From Flavobacterium sp. UBA807 (GTDB lineage: Bacteria > Bacteroidota > Bacteroidia > Flavobacteriales > Flavobacteriaceae), in the NCBI GenBank assembly GCA_002296885.1, contig DBIH01000069.1, positions 1 through 19,418 of the forward strand: a stretch of DNA of 19,418 bases, written 5' to 3'. The notes beneath the pieces were generated by a model, which saw only the letters and a list, made by a program, of their open reading frames with translations, did not search any database and was not told the DNA's origin. Below, in pieces: positions 12,643 through 19,418 of this stretch. Made by a program: the position numbers and the translations under genes. How positions within the stretch are numbered: position 1 is the first letter of the stretch; each line of letters begins with the position of its first letter.

Positions 12643-13451
12643 GCGTGAAGCAGGATAAAATGTTCGCGGTTTTTGGCTTCGGAAAAGGAATTGTAAATGG
12701 TACTGACATCCATCAACGAGGTGTTTCTAACGTATTTGTAGGCGATGTTATAAAGTGGACTTTCAAGATCAATTTTGCCTAAAAGCTCCAATTTGAAACT
12801 TTCCGGATTCAGATGCAATTGTTCGGCAGTAAATAGGATATAGTAAATAAAGTCTTCAGGCGTTTTATAATCGAATGAATTATAAAGCTCCAGTTTTTGA
12901 TTTCGGATAACTACAATTTCAAAATGCGTATCGCTGACATGCACGAACATTTTGCGCTCGTCATTGTTCTTTGAAATGTCCAATAACTTTTCAATCAGGA
13001 TGCTGTTTGCGTGTTTGTAATCAAAACTGCCAAACTGGTCTATGAAATAATTGTTCAGGTTTACATACGGAATGTAAACATTGTTCATTTCATATTTTTC
13101 TAAGGTATCAAAAGCAAAAAAATCGGTTTCGAAAACTTTGGTGTTGAATTGTAAATAGCTTCCCAAATACTCTTCATCAAACAAAGCCGTCGGAACAAAC
13201 GTAGACAAATTGTTGCTGTGGATAATCACCACTTCATCAAAGCTCGATTTTATTTCGGGATAATTCTGAAACGCTTCGGTAAATAAGTCTTCGATTTTTG
13301 CAGTAGGCGAAACCCTTCCAATCGGAATGTTCTCCATCGTCAAAGGCTTGTTCATCAACGTATCGAAAATGGCATAAGACAAACCATTCAGTGAAACCTG
13401 AATCGCCAGCTTCTGATACATTTTATTAATAACATTGGTGTTTTGCCACAT
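12639..13451 (-). CDS. DUF3822 family protein, coupled to rsmD
   Basis: 270 aa, cytoplasmic, no signal peptide. Recognised as DUF3822 by layout: QKLAIQVSLNGLSYAIFDT near the start, VVIIHSNNLSTFVPTALFDEEYLGSYL in the first half, and KMFVHVSDTHFEIVVIRNQKLELYNSFDYKTPEDFIYYILFTAEQL in the second. The repeated pattern of beta strands followed by D/N suggests an actin/hexokinase-like (ASKHA) fold, from memory of the family. Its function is unknown; linkage to rsmD is a recurring arrangement in Bacteroidota and points to a possible role in RNA modification or ribosome assembly (inference). The start at 13451 is chosen because it follows a perfect -7 box by 25 bp; an internal ATG at residue 11 is an alternative. 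Confidence 0.85.
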   Translation of the reverse strand: MWQNTNVINKMYQKLAIQVSLNGLSYAIFDTLMNKPLTMENIPIGRVSPTAKIEDLFTEAFQNYPEIKSSFDEVVIIHSNNLSTFVPTALFDEEYLGSYLQFNTKVFETDFFAFDTLEKYEMNNVYIPYVNLNNYFIDQFGSFDYKHANSILIEKLLDISKNNDERKMFVHVSDTHFEIVVIRNQKLELYNSFDYKTPEDFIYYILFTAEQLHLNPESFKLELLGKIDLESPLYNIAYKYVRNTSLMDVSTIYNSFSEAKNREHFILLHA

Positions 13452-13476
13452 ATTTAATTGAATTAACAGCGGATGG

Positions 13477-13484
13477 CAAACTTA
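13477..13484 (-). promoter_or_regulatory. -7 promoter box of DUF3822-rsmD
   Basis: TAAGTTTG on the minus strand matches TAnnTTTG exactly, 25 bp before the DUF3822 ATG. It is part of a 123-bp divergent promoter region shared with the helicase gene. Confidence 0.5.
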
Positions 13485-13540
13485 CAATTTAATACAATAT
13501 AATATACTAAAAATGTACTATAAATATAAAACGGTTACGC

Positions 13541-13548
13541 TATATTTG
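13541..13548 (+). promoter_or_regulatory. -7 promoter box of the helicase gene
   Basis: TATATTTG matches TAnnTTTG exactly, 26 bp before the helicase ATG at 13575. No clear -33 element. Confidence 0.5.
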
Positions 13549-13574
13549 GAAACCAATTTCTGAATATTCATAAA

Positions 13575-14999
13575 ATGACTTCCAGCCAGTTTTACAGCGT
13601 GTTACAAAAACAGTTTCCGTTTCAGCCGACTGTAAAACAGGATTTTTTTTTTCAGAAGATTTCCGATTTCCTGACCAATTCCAACTCCAACGAAATTTTT
13701 GTTCTCAAAGGTTACGCCGGAACCGGAAAAACAACAGTCATTTCTACCATTGTAAATAATCTCGGTGGCATCAATAAAAAGTATGTTTTATTAGCGCCAA
13801 CAGGAAGGGCAGCCAAAGTCATAGCCAATTATTCGAACAAAGCGGCGTTTACCATTCACAAGAAAATCTATTTTCCGAAAAAAGGGAAATCGGGAGGGGT
13901 TTCATTTACGATGAAAGACAATAAACACACCAATACCATTTTTATTGTCGATGAATCTTCTATGATTTCAGATGTGAATACCGAAGCCAAATTGTATGAA
14001 AACGGCTCGTTGCTTGATGACCTGATTTCATTCGTATACAGTGGCAAAAACTGTAAAATGATTCTGCTTGGTGATACTGCGCAACTTCCACCGGTACAAT
14101 TGGATGTCAGCCCGGCGTTGGATACTGAAAAACTGGCATTGAATTATAACAAGGAAGTCTTTTCAATCGAGCTGGATGAAGTAATGCGTCAGGAAGAACA
14201 ATCCGGAATTTTATTTAACGCCACCGAATTGAGGGAATTAATGAAAAGTAGTTTCCTTGATGATTTTAAATTCAATTTAAAAGGTTACAAAGATATTGTC
14301 CGATTGACCGATGGTTTCGATATTCAGGACGCGATTCAAACTGCGTATAGCAATTATAGCATTGAGGATACCTGCTTCATAGTTCGTTCCAATAAAAGAG
14401 CAAATCAGTACAATCAACAAATCCGTTCAAAGATTTTGGACAAAGACAGCGATTTATCGGTTGGCGATTATCTGATGGTTGTTAAAAACAATTATTTCTG
14501 GTTAAAAGAAACCGATGAAGCCGGATTTATTGCCAATGGTGATATTATTGAGGTTTTGGAAATTTTTGGTTTCAAGGAATTGTACGATTTCAAATTTGCC
14601 AAAGTCAAAATCCGAATGGTAGATTATCCTGACCAAAAACCTTTTGAAACAATGCTTTTGCTCGATACAATTACAAGTGAATCGCCGTCACTAACGTATG
14701 AAGAAAGCAATCGTTTGTATAATGAAGTGATGAAGGATTACGAAGGCGAAGCGCAATACCGCAAATTCCTTAAAGTAAAAGGCAATGAATATTTCAATGC
14801 GCTTCAGGTAAAATTCTCGTATGCGATTACCTGCCACAAATCGCAGGGAGGACAATGGAATACCGTTTTTATTGAACAACCTTATCTGCCAAACGGCATT
14901 GACTTAGATTATATCCGTTGGCTTTACACGGCAGTTACACGTGCTAAGGATAAATTGTATCTAATAGGTTTTAAGGATGAAAGTTTTGAGGATAATTAA
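13575..14999 (+). CDS. SF1B DNA helicase, RecD2/Pif1-like ATPase
   Basis: 474 aa. Helicase of superfamily 1B, predicted to unwind DNA 5'-3' in repair or replication-fork processing. Motifs in order: Q-like region PTVKQDFFFQKI (18-29), Walker A GYAGTGKTT (46-54), motif Ia LLAPTGRAAKV (72-82), Walker B IVDESSMI (124-131), motif III LLGDTAQLPPV (164-174), arginine of motif IV in VMRQEEQSG, motif V CHKSQGGQW (420-428), motif VI YTAVTRAK (451-458). It lacks the long N-terminal domain of RecD2 and any RecBC partner nearby, so it is the short form often annotated as AAA family ATPase or exodeoxyribonuclease V subunit. Codons 23-26 contain a T10 run that could be slippage-prone. It converges with the next gene with 3 bp between stops. 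Confidence 0.93.
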   Translation: MTSSQFYSVLQKQFPFQPTVKQDFFFQKISDFLTNSNSNEIFVLKGYAGTGKTTVISTIVNNLGGINKKYVLLAPTGRAAKVIANYSNKAAFTIHKKIYFPKKGKSGGVSFTMKDNKHTNTIFIVDESSMISDVNTEAKLYENGSLLDDLISFVYSGKNCKMILLGDTAQLPPVQLDVSPALDTEKLALNYNKEVFSIELDEVMRQEEQSGILFNATELRELMKSSFLDDFKFNLKGYKDIVRLTDGFDIQDAIQTAYSNYSIEDTCFIVRSNKRANQYNQQIRSKILDKDSDLSVGDYLMVVKNNYFWLKETDEAGFIANGDIIEVLEIFGFKELYDFKFAKVKIRMVDYPDQKPFETMLLLDTITSESPSLTYEESNRLYNEVMKDYEGEAQYRKFLKVKGNEYFNALQVKFSYAITCHKSQGGQWNTVFIEQPYLPNGIDLDYIRWLYTAVTRAKDKLYLIGFKDESFEDN

Positions 15000-15002
15000 A
15001 AG

Positions 15003-15635
15003 TTAGAAAACCGTTTTCTTTCTTCGGTTGCCGTGACGCCTGTTAGTTTCAACTACCCGGAGTTTATTGGTCAGGATGCCTCCTTCGTTCCGCATCAATC
15101 CATACCTAAAGTAAAGTCCGAAGAAACTTTTATTACTGTCATTGTGATCACCAACAAAATCAATATTGCCAAATACAAAACCTAATCCCCAATGTTCTTC
15201 CAACTGGGCGAAAAGTGTCGAAGAAATTTCCATCATCACGGGTGTTTTCGAATTAAAAAGAGCTCCGGCACCCACAGCAATCTCGTTACTAAAAATTCCA
15301 AACTGGCAGGCATCCATGGTTACTCTCATTTCTGCATAGCGTATGCTTGTACTGTCTACAACCATCCTTCTGAATTGTCCCAGTGCTATCCCAACATCAA
15401 CCGAACCAAATGAACGCCCGAATTCAATATTTTGATCCATTCGTTGTGATAACGTTTCTCCTTTTGTGTCACTTCCGGTCGTTAATGATACAAACATAGA
15501 ACGTCCATACCATGAACTTTTCACATCAACTATGGTATCTTTTTCATCTGTTTTTCTTAGGGAAAGGTTTTCAGCAATGTTCTGACTATGATTGTAAAAT
15601 GGGATAAGCAAGCACAGGAAAAAGATATTTTTCAT
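15003..15635 (-). CDS. Exported protein of unknown function, possible outer-membrane beta-barrel
   Basis: 210 aa. The signal peptide is MKNIFFLCLLIPFYNHSQ (cut near residue 18). The mature part has short amphipathic strands such as SWYGRSMFVSLTTG, VDVGIALGQFRRMVV, EIAVGAGALF, WGLGFVFGNIDFVGD and SFFGLYFRYGL, compatible with a small barrel of eight or so strands, and it ends in phenylalanine as barrels often do. The last residues before that (NRRHGNRRKKTVF) are strongly basic, which is odd for a barrel terminus and may be a periplasmic or surface tail. No family is recognised. The gene ends 3 bp from the helicase stop, so it has no own terminator between them. Confidence 0.7.
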   Translation of the reverse strand: MKNIFFLCLLIPFYNHSQNIAENLSLRKTDEKDTIVDVKSSWYGRSMFVSLTTGSDTKGETLSQRMDQNIEFGRSFGSVDVGIALGQFRRMVVDSTSIRYAEMRVTMDACQFGIFSNEIAVGAGALFNSKTPVMMEISSTLFAQLEEHWGLGFVFGNIDFVGDHNDSNKSFFGLYFRYGLMRNEGGILTNKLRVVETNRRHGNRRKKTVF

Positions 15636-15765
15636 AAAAACAGATTTTAAACAACCACCAAGATAAATATAAAATAGTCACGGTAAAATAATTTCTGCAG
15701 ATTATAATTTATAGAATGGGTTTAATTTGTATATTGTTACACTTTAACCATAAAAATCACCTCTC

Positions 15766-16254
15766 ATGAAAAAATGTTTTATCTTATTTTTTGTTTTAAC
15801 TTTTACTACCACATTTTCTCAAACAAATTATGATACTATCAGTTTAAAAAGTGATGCCGATAGCCGTGCCGCAAACAAATATGCTTTAGAAGCGGCAAAT
15901 TATTTACTGAATACACCTTTTGATAAAAATGATGTTCAACGACTAAAATCTCTTCAGTTTGTATCAAAATGGATGGAAGCGACCCCAGACTTTACCTTTA
16001 TTTTTGACGCGACGGTTAATGAAAAAGTTGTGAAAGGAAATGAGGATTTATTAGGTTATTATATGGCAGGCATGACTAAATTTTGTCTTGAAAACGAAGA
16101 CAAATCTAAAAACGATGCTTTGGTGATGGTAAGTACAATAAAAATACTGCTGGCTTATTGTGAAAATCCTAAGAACAATCTAAAGATGCCGCCTGCTTTG
16201 CAAAAATTGTCTGATGCCAATAAAAAAGGAGAATTAGTAAAAGCCTTGCAATAA
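15766..16254 (+). CDS. Exported protein of unknown function upstream of kdsB
   Basis: 162 aa. It has a signal peptide ([19 protein letters not shown], cut near residue 19) and a mature, mostly helical and charged domain: [72 protein letters not shown]. The pattern of paired helices resembles small periplasmic TPR-like proteins, but no repeat consensus is clear. Two cysteines are present in the mature part (KFCLEN and AYCENP). The gene stops 22 bp before kdsB on the same strand with no promoter match between them, so the two may be co-transcribed. I do not recognise a family. Confidence 0.75.
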   Translation: MKKCFILFFVLTFTTTFSQTNYDTISLKSDADSRAANKYALEAANYLLNTPFDKNDVQRLKSLQFVSKWMEATPDFTFIFDATVNEKVVKGNEDLLGYYMAGMTKFCLENEDKSKNDALVMVSTIKILLAYCENPKNNLKMPPALQKLSDANKKGELVKALQ

Positions 16255-16276
16255 AATAAATTCTGAAATACTTAGA

Positions 16277-17002
16277 ATGAAAATAATCGCCGTTATTCCA
16301 GCCCGTTATGCTTCTACACGCTTCCCTGCTAAGCTTATGCAGGATTTGGGCGGAAAAACAGTCATTCAGCGAACTTATGAATCGGCAACAAATACCAATT
16401 TGTTTGATGATGTTTTTGTGGTTACTGATTCGATTCTCATTTATAATGAAATCATCAATAATGGCGGCAAAGCCATTATGAGTATTAAAGAACACGAAAG
16501 TGGAAGTGATCGTATTGCTGAAGCAGTTGAAAAAATTGATGTAGATATTGTTGTGAATGTGCAGGGTGATGAGCCTTTTATCAACAAGGAACCTTTGGCA
16601 AAAGTCCTTGATGTTTTCAGGAATGATTATGACAAAAAAGTCGATTTAGCTTCGCTGATGTTTCAAATTACAGATAAGGAAGAAATCGAAAACCCAAATA
16701 ATGTAAAAGTGGTAACCGACCAAAGCGGATTTGCATTATATTTTTCACGTTCGGTGATTCCGTATCCGAGAGACAAGGAAGCAGGTGTGCGTTATATGAA
16801 ACACATCGGGATTTATGCCTTCCGAAAAGAAGCACTATTAGATTTTTACCGTTTGCCGATGAAATCTTTGGAAGCTTCCGAAAAACTGGAACAGCTTCGT
16901 TACCTTGAATTTGGTAAAAGAATAAAAATGATAGAAACCAATCAGGGAAGTATTGGTATTGATACACCTGAAGATTTAGAAAAAGCCCGAAAGCTATTGT
17001 AG
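16277..17002 (+). CDS. kdsB: 3-deoxy-manno-octulosonate cytidylyltransferase
   Basis: 241 aa (about 248 in E. coli). It activates Kdo as CMP-Kdo from CTP for lipopolysaccharide inner-core synthesis, in the cytoplasm. Nucleotide-binding signature [14 protein letters not shown] (7-20), [11 protein letters not shown] (73-83), metal and nucleotide site VQGDEPF (95-101), the substrate segment [10 protein letters not shown] (156-165), [10 protein letters not shown] (176-185), and the final metal site GIDTPEDLE (227-235, D229). All key positions are intact. The gene may be expressed with the exported-protein gene 22 bp upstream. Its 3' end overlaps the convergent methyltransferase gene by 9 bp. Confidence 0.96.
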   Translation: MKIIAVIPARYASTRFPAKLMQDLGGKTVIQRTYESATNTNLFDDVFVVTDSILIYNEIINNGGKAIMSIKEHESGSDRIAEAVEKIDVDIVVNVQGDEPFINKEPLAKVLDVFRNDYDKKVDLASLMFQITDKEEIENPNNVKVVTDQSGFALYFSRSVIPYPRDKEAGVRYMKHIGIYAFRKEALLDFYRLPMKSLEASEKLEQLRYLEFGKRIKMIETNQGSIGIDTPEDLEKARKLL

Positions 17003-17656
17003 CTTCTTGATAGTAAACAATTCGTTATGGACTTCCACTTTCGGATACATTCGTAAAGAATAATGGCCATCGAATTTTGATTTGTAAAGCAGATTTCGTT
17101 CTTCATGATTTTTGTTGATTACCATTGTGTTAAACAAGATAAATCCGTTAAGATTCAGCAGTGAATTTATTCTCTGAATAAAAAAATCTTCAAACAAAAA
17201 GTTAGGCATCGTCGTGTCCTGAAAGATATCAATGATAATTAAATCGTATTTGAGTTTGGTTTTTAAAACATATTCAAAAGCATCATCAATCACAATTTCA
17301 AGATTCTGGATTTTGTCCAGTTCAAAATAATCATTAGCAATTGAAATGACATCCTGGTCAATTTCAACACCGGTAATTTTGCCTTTGAATTTTACTTCAT
17401 CAACCAACGTTTTAATTACACTTCCACCGGCAACACCAAGAATCAGTATGCTTTCAAAACCCCGGATTCGTTTAAAACCTATATATTTCAAACCTTTTCT
17501 AAGTATTCGCTGCAGGCTGCCATAGGAGTAATTCGTGCTTTTGCTGTCTAAAACCAATTCTCCATTATTCCAAGTAACCTCAAGCGATTGGCTGATCGCC
17601 GAGTTTTTTTTGTAAATATTAATTGGAATAAAATAGCTGAACAGTTTGCGAATCAT
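16994..17656 (-). CDS. Spermidine-synthase-like SAM-dependent methyltransferase
   Basis: 220 aa. The start is set at ATG 17656; a longer reading from TTG at 17674 is rejected because that TTG is the end of an exact -7 promoter box. The Rossmann core shows motif [12 protein letters not shown] (70-80), the acidic loop VEIDQDV (97-103), [10 protein letters not shown] (121-130), and [11 protein letters not shown] (137-147), followed by [25 protein letters not shown]. This is the spermidine/spermine synthase fold. The usual SpeE acidic substrate loop is replaced by DIFQDTTMP and there is no partner speD nearby, so polyamine synthesis is unlikely and the substrate is unknown. The 3' end overlaps kdsB. 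Confidence 0.8.
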   Translation of the reverse strand: MIRKLFSYFIPINIYKKNSAISQSLEVTWNNGELVLDSKSTNYSYGSLQRILRKGLKYIGFKRIRGFESILILGVAGGSVIKTLVDEVKFKGKITGVEIDQDVISIANDYFELDKIQNLEIVIDDAFEYVLKTKLKYDLIIIDIFQDTTMPNFLFEDFFIQRINSLLNLNGFILFNTMVINKNHEERNLLYKSKFDGHYSLRMYPKVEVHNELFTIKKLQ

Positions 17657-17671
17657 CGATAAATATTTTCT

Positions 17672-17679
17672 CAAAAGTA
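17672..17679 (-). promoter_or_regulatory. -7 promoter box of the methyltransferase gene
   Basis: TACTTTTG on the minus strand matches TAnnTTTG exactly, 15 bp before the chosen ATG at 17656. This match decides the start codon. Confidence 0.5.
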
Positions 17680-17688
17680 AGACAGAAA

Positions 17689-17716
17689 CACTAAATTTAC
17701 TGAAAATAAATTAGTG
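17689..17716. promoter_or_regulatory. Inverted repeat upstream of the methyltransferase promoter
   Basis: CACTAAATTTA (17689-17699) and TAAATTAGTG (17707-17716) pair with one bulged A around a 7-nt loop. It covers where the -33 element of the minus promoter would lie, so it could be an operator. No known regulator site is recognised. Confidence 0.35.
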
Positions 17717-17781
17717 TCATCGCACATAAAAGTTTGCAAAGCAAATTTCAATAAAAATAAGGCGATTGCATGAACTTATAA

Positions 17782-17793
17782 TAACAATTGTTA
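17782..17793. promoter_or_regulatory. 12-bp perfect palindrome before the acyltransferase start
   Basis: TAACAATTGTTA is fully palindromic and ends 7 bases before the ATG at 17801. It is a possible operator or ribosome-access element; AT-rich palindromes of this length can also occur by chance. Confidence 0.3.
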
Positions 17794-17800
17794 AACGCAC

Positions 17801-18352
17801 ATGAAACAACGGCTTTACAAATTTATCTTTTTTCGAATACTTGGCTGGAAGTTGATTGGAACAGTTGATCCAAAAATCAGGAAGTGTATTTTTATTGTGA
17901 TACCGCATACATCAAATTCAGATTTTTTAATGGGACTGCTCGTAAGAGGCATCATGAATTTTGAAATCAATTTTGTTGGAAAGAAAGAACTTTTTGCATT
18001 TCCGTTTGGATACTATTTCAGAAGTGTGGGCGGCGCACCTTTAGATAGGAGCGGTGGCAAAAATAATGTTGATGCAACTGTTGAGGTTTTTAACAAACAT
18101 GAAACTTTCAGGCTGGCTTTATCGCCGGAGGGCACACGCAAAAAAGTTACCGAACTCCGAACCGGATTTTATTATATCGCGCTCAAAGCTAATGCACCTG
18201 TTATTCCGGTTGCCTTTGATTATGGTAAAAAAGAAGTCAGGATTGGAGCGCCGGTTTTTGTTACCGGGAATTATGAAGAAGATATGAAAGCTATTCTGCC
18301 TTTCTTTAAAGGCGTAAAAGGTAAAATTCCGGAAAGAAGTTTTGAAGTTTAA
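17801..18352 (+). CDS. Small PlsC-type acyltransferase
   Basis: 183 aa. Acyltransferases of this family move an acyl chain to lysophosphatidate or related acceptors at the membrane. The catalytic HX4D motif is PHTSNSDF (H36, D41), the acceptor-binding motif is SPEGTRKK (108-115), and a substrate-pocket segment APVIPVAFDYG lies at 132-142. The N-terminus (LYKFIFFRILGWKLIG) is amphipathic-hydrophobic and may bind membrane, but there is no long transmembrane helix, and the protein is shorter than PlsC (about 245 aa). It belongs to the compact form often annotated 1-acyl-sn-glycerol-3-phosphate acyltransferase; the true acceptor is unknown. It precedes the carboxypeptidase gene by 10 bp, indicating an operon. 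Confidence 0.88.
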   Translation: MKQRLYKFIFFRILGWKLIGTVDPKIRKCIFIVIPHTSNSDFLMGLLVRGIMNFEINFVGKKELFAFPFGYYFRSVGGAPLDRSGGKNNVDATVEVFNKHETFRLALSPEGTRKKVTELRTGFYYIALKANAPVIPVAFDYGKKEVRIGAPVFVTGNYEEDMKAILPFFKGVKGKIPERSFEV

Positions 18353-18362
18353 ATCGCAATAA

Positions 18363-19418
18363 ATGAATTATTTAGAAGTATATAAAGAATATAAAGAAAG
18401 TTCTATTTCAGGGCGTTACATCACTTTGAAGCATATAGAACCGTTAATGGAAAAATATTCACCCGAAGTAATTGGCAAATCGGTTTTGGGAAAACCTATA
18501 TATAAACTTCAGCTTGGAACCGGGAAAATCAAAATTTTAATGTGGTCGCAAATGCACGGAAACGAAAGCACTACAACAAAAGCACTGTTCGACTTTATTA
18601 ATTTGCTGCATTCAAAATCCGATTTAAGTAAAAAGTTGTTGAAGGATTTTAGTTTCTGTATGCTGCCTATGCTTAATCCTGATGGTGCCGAACTATATAC
18701 TCGTGAAAATGCCAATGGAATAGACTTGAACCGTGATGCGCAAAATCTTTCACAACCCGAAAGTGTTCTTTTGAGAAAAACATTCACAGAATTTAAACCT
18801 TTATATTGCTATAATCTCCACGATCAGCGGACGATATACGGAGTTGGGCAAACTAACAACCCGGCAACAGTTTCATTTTTGGCTCCGGCATATAACGAAA
18901 ACAGGGATGTTAATAATGTCCGCGTATTGGCGATGAGCATTATTATTGCAATGAATAAAGTTCTGCAGCAGTTTATTCCAAATCAGGTTGGACGCTTTGA
19001 TGATTCGTTTAACCTAAATTGTGTTGGCGATACATTTCAGTATTTGAATGTTCCGACCATTTTATTCGAAGCTGGTCATTATCCCTACGATTATGAAAGA
19101 GAAATAACCCGAAAATACATATTTATTGCTTTGGTTTCAGGAATTCAGTATTTTTACGAAAACGATATAGTTCTCAACAAAAACGAAGATTATTTAAAAA
19201 TTCCGCAAAATAATGTCGATTTTTATGATTTTGTTTATAAAAATGTAAAAATAAATTATGATGATAACGAAAAAATCATCAATTTTGCGGCTCAGTTCAA
19301 AGAAGTTCTAAATAAAGGCAAAATATCTTTTGAGGCAGAAATTGTCCAAATTGATAATTTAGAGAATCATTTTGGTCATGTAGAAATTGATGCGAAAGGC
19401 GGAACATATCATGATGAC
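18363..19418 (+). CDS. M14-family zinc carboxypeptidase, 3' end outside window
   Basis: The frame opens at ATG 18363 and stays open for 352 codons to the right edge. The zinc site of M14 peptidases is visible: HGNE (H65, E68) and the third ligand in NLHDQR (H153). LPMLNPDGAELY (101-112) and GIDLNRD (119-125) are the classical neighbours, and the catalytic glutamate is in FEAGHYP (E236). There is no signal peptide, so the enzyme appears cytoplasmic, unlike many M14 peptidases. The domain after residue 240 (a region ending in VEIDAKGGTYHDD) is not recognised. It lies 10 bp after the acyltransferase and is probably co-transcribed. Its substrate (peptide tails, peptidoglycan fragments or modified amino acids) cannot be told from sequence. 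Confidence 0.88.
   Translation, partial: MNYLEVYKEYKESSISGRYITLKHIEPLMEKYSPEVIGKSVLGKPIYKLQLGTGKIKILMWSQMHGNESTTTKALFDFINLLHSKSDLSKKLLKDFSFCMLPMLNPDGAELYTRENANGIDLNRDAQNLSQPESVLLRKTFTEFKPLYCYNLHDQRTIYGVGQTNNPATVSFLAPAYNENRDVNNVRVLAMSIIIAMNKVLQQFIPNQVGRFDDSFNLNCVGDTFQYLNVPTILFEAGHYPYDYEREITRKYIFIALVSGIQYFYENDIVLNKNEDYLKIPQNNVDFYDFVYKNVKINYDDNEKIINFAAQFKEVLNKGKISFEAEIVQIDNLENHFGHVEIDAKGGTYHDD

Noticed and set aside
16994..17656. Genuine spermidine synthase (speE)
   Set aside because: The fold matches, but the usual acidic substrate loop is altered and there is no speD or other polyamine gene next to it.

Overview
The window is about 19.4 kb of AT-rich chromosomal DNA that looks like a member of the Bacteroidota, most likely family Flavobacteriaceae (Flavobacterium or a close relative). 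The reasons are: a SusC/TonB-dependent receptor with a carboxypeptidase-like N-terminal domain, a DUF3822 gene joined to rsmD, a large secreted surface protein with DUF11-like repeats, DnaX without its zinc cysteines, weak Shine-Dalgarno sequences, and exact TAnnTTTG (-7) promoter boxes of the Bacteroidota sigma-70 type in front of several genes. It reads as ordinary core chromosome. I see no prophage, IS transposase, CRISPR array or tRNA.

Layout. (1) 1-2671, minus strand: a small exported protein followed by a very large secreted protein that runs off the left edge. (2) 2672-3381: a gene-free AT-rich interval with a short tandem repeat and a structured leader. (3) 3382-6888, plus: a tightly packed sixA-ppk1-ppx operon (histidine phosphatase, polyphosphate kinase, exopolyphosphatase), that is, polyphosphate synthesis and breakdown in one transcript. 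(4) 6989-9265, plus: a TonB-dependent outer-membrane receptor. (5) 9303-11440, minus: dnaX and a small conserved gene. (6) 11476-11887, plus: rnpB, the catalytic RNA of RNase P, with heptamer repeats before it and a repeat-like inverted element forming its P3 helix. (7) 11890-12084: two copies of a 33-bp repeat around a strong hairpin. (8) 12085-13451, minus: DUF3822 gene and rsmD. (9) 13575-14999, plus: a RecD2/Pif1-like helicase, divergent from DUF3822. (10) 15003-16254: two small exported proteins of unknown function. (11) 16277-17656: kdsB (LPS Kdo activation) convergent with a spermidine-synthase-like methyltransferase. (12) 17801-19418, plus: a small PlsC-type acyltransferase and an M14 zinc carboxypeptidase cut by the right edge.

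The most unusual signals are in non-coding or linker sequence. First, rnpB carries in P3 an inverted-repeat element whose two arms can pair over 27 positions and are each a hairpin of 8 bp stem and 5-nt loop, with compensating base differences between them. Second, dnaX has an A10 run just after its AAA+/domain III core, and a -1 shift there gives one codon and then a stop, the layout known for gamma/tau production in E. coli and Thermus. Third, perfect 7-bp-period arrays sit in the DnaX linker and directly against the rnpB promoter. Fourth, a perfect DnaA box lies just upstream of dnaX. All gene functions are inferred by reading motifs; no database search was possible.
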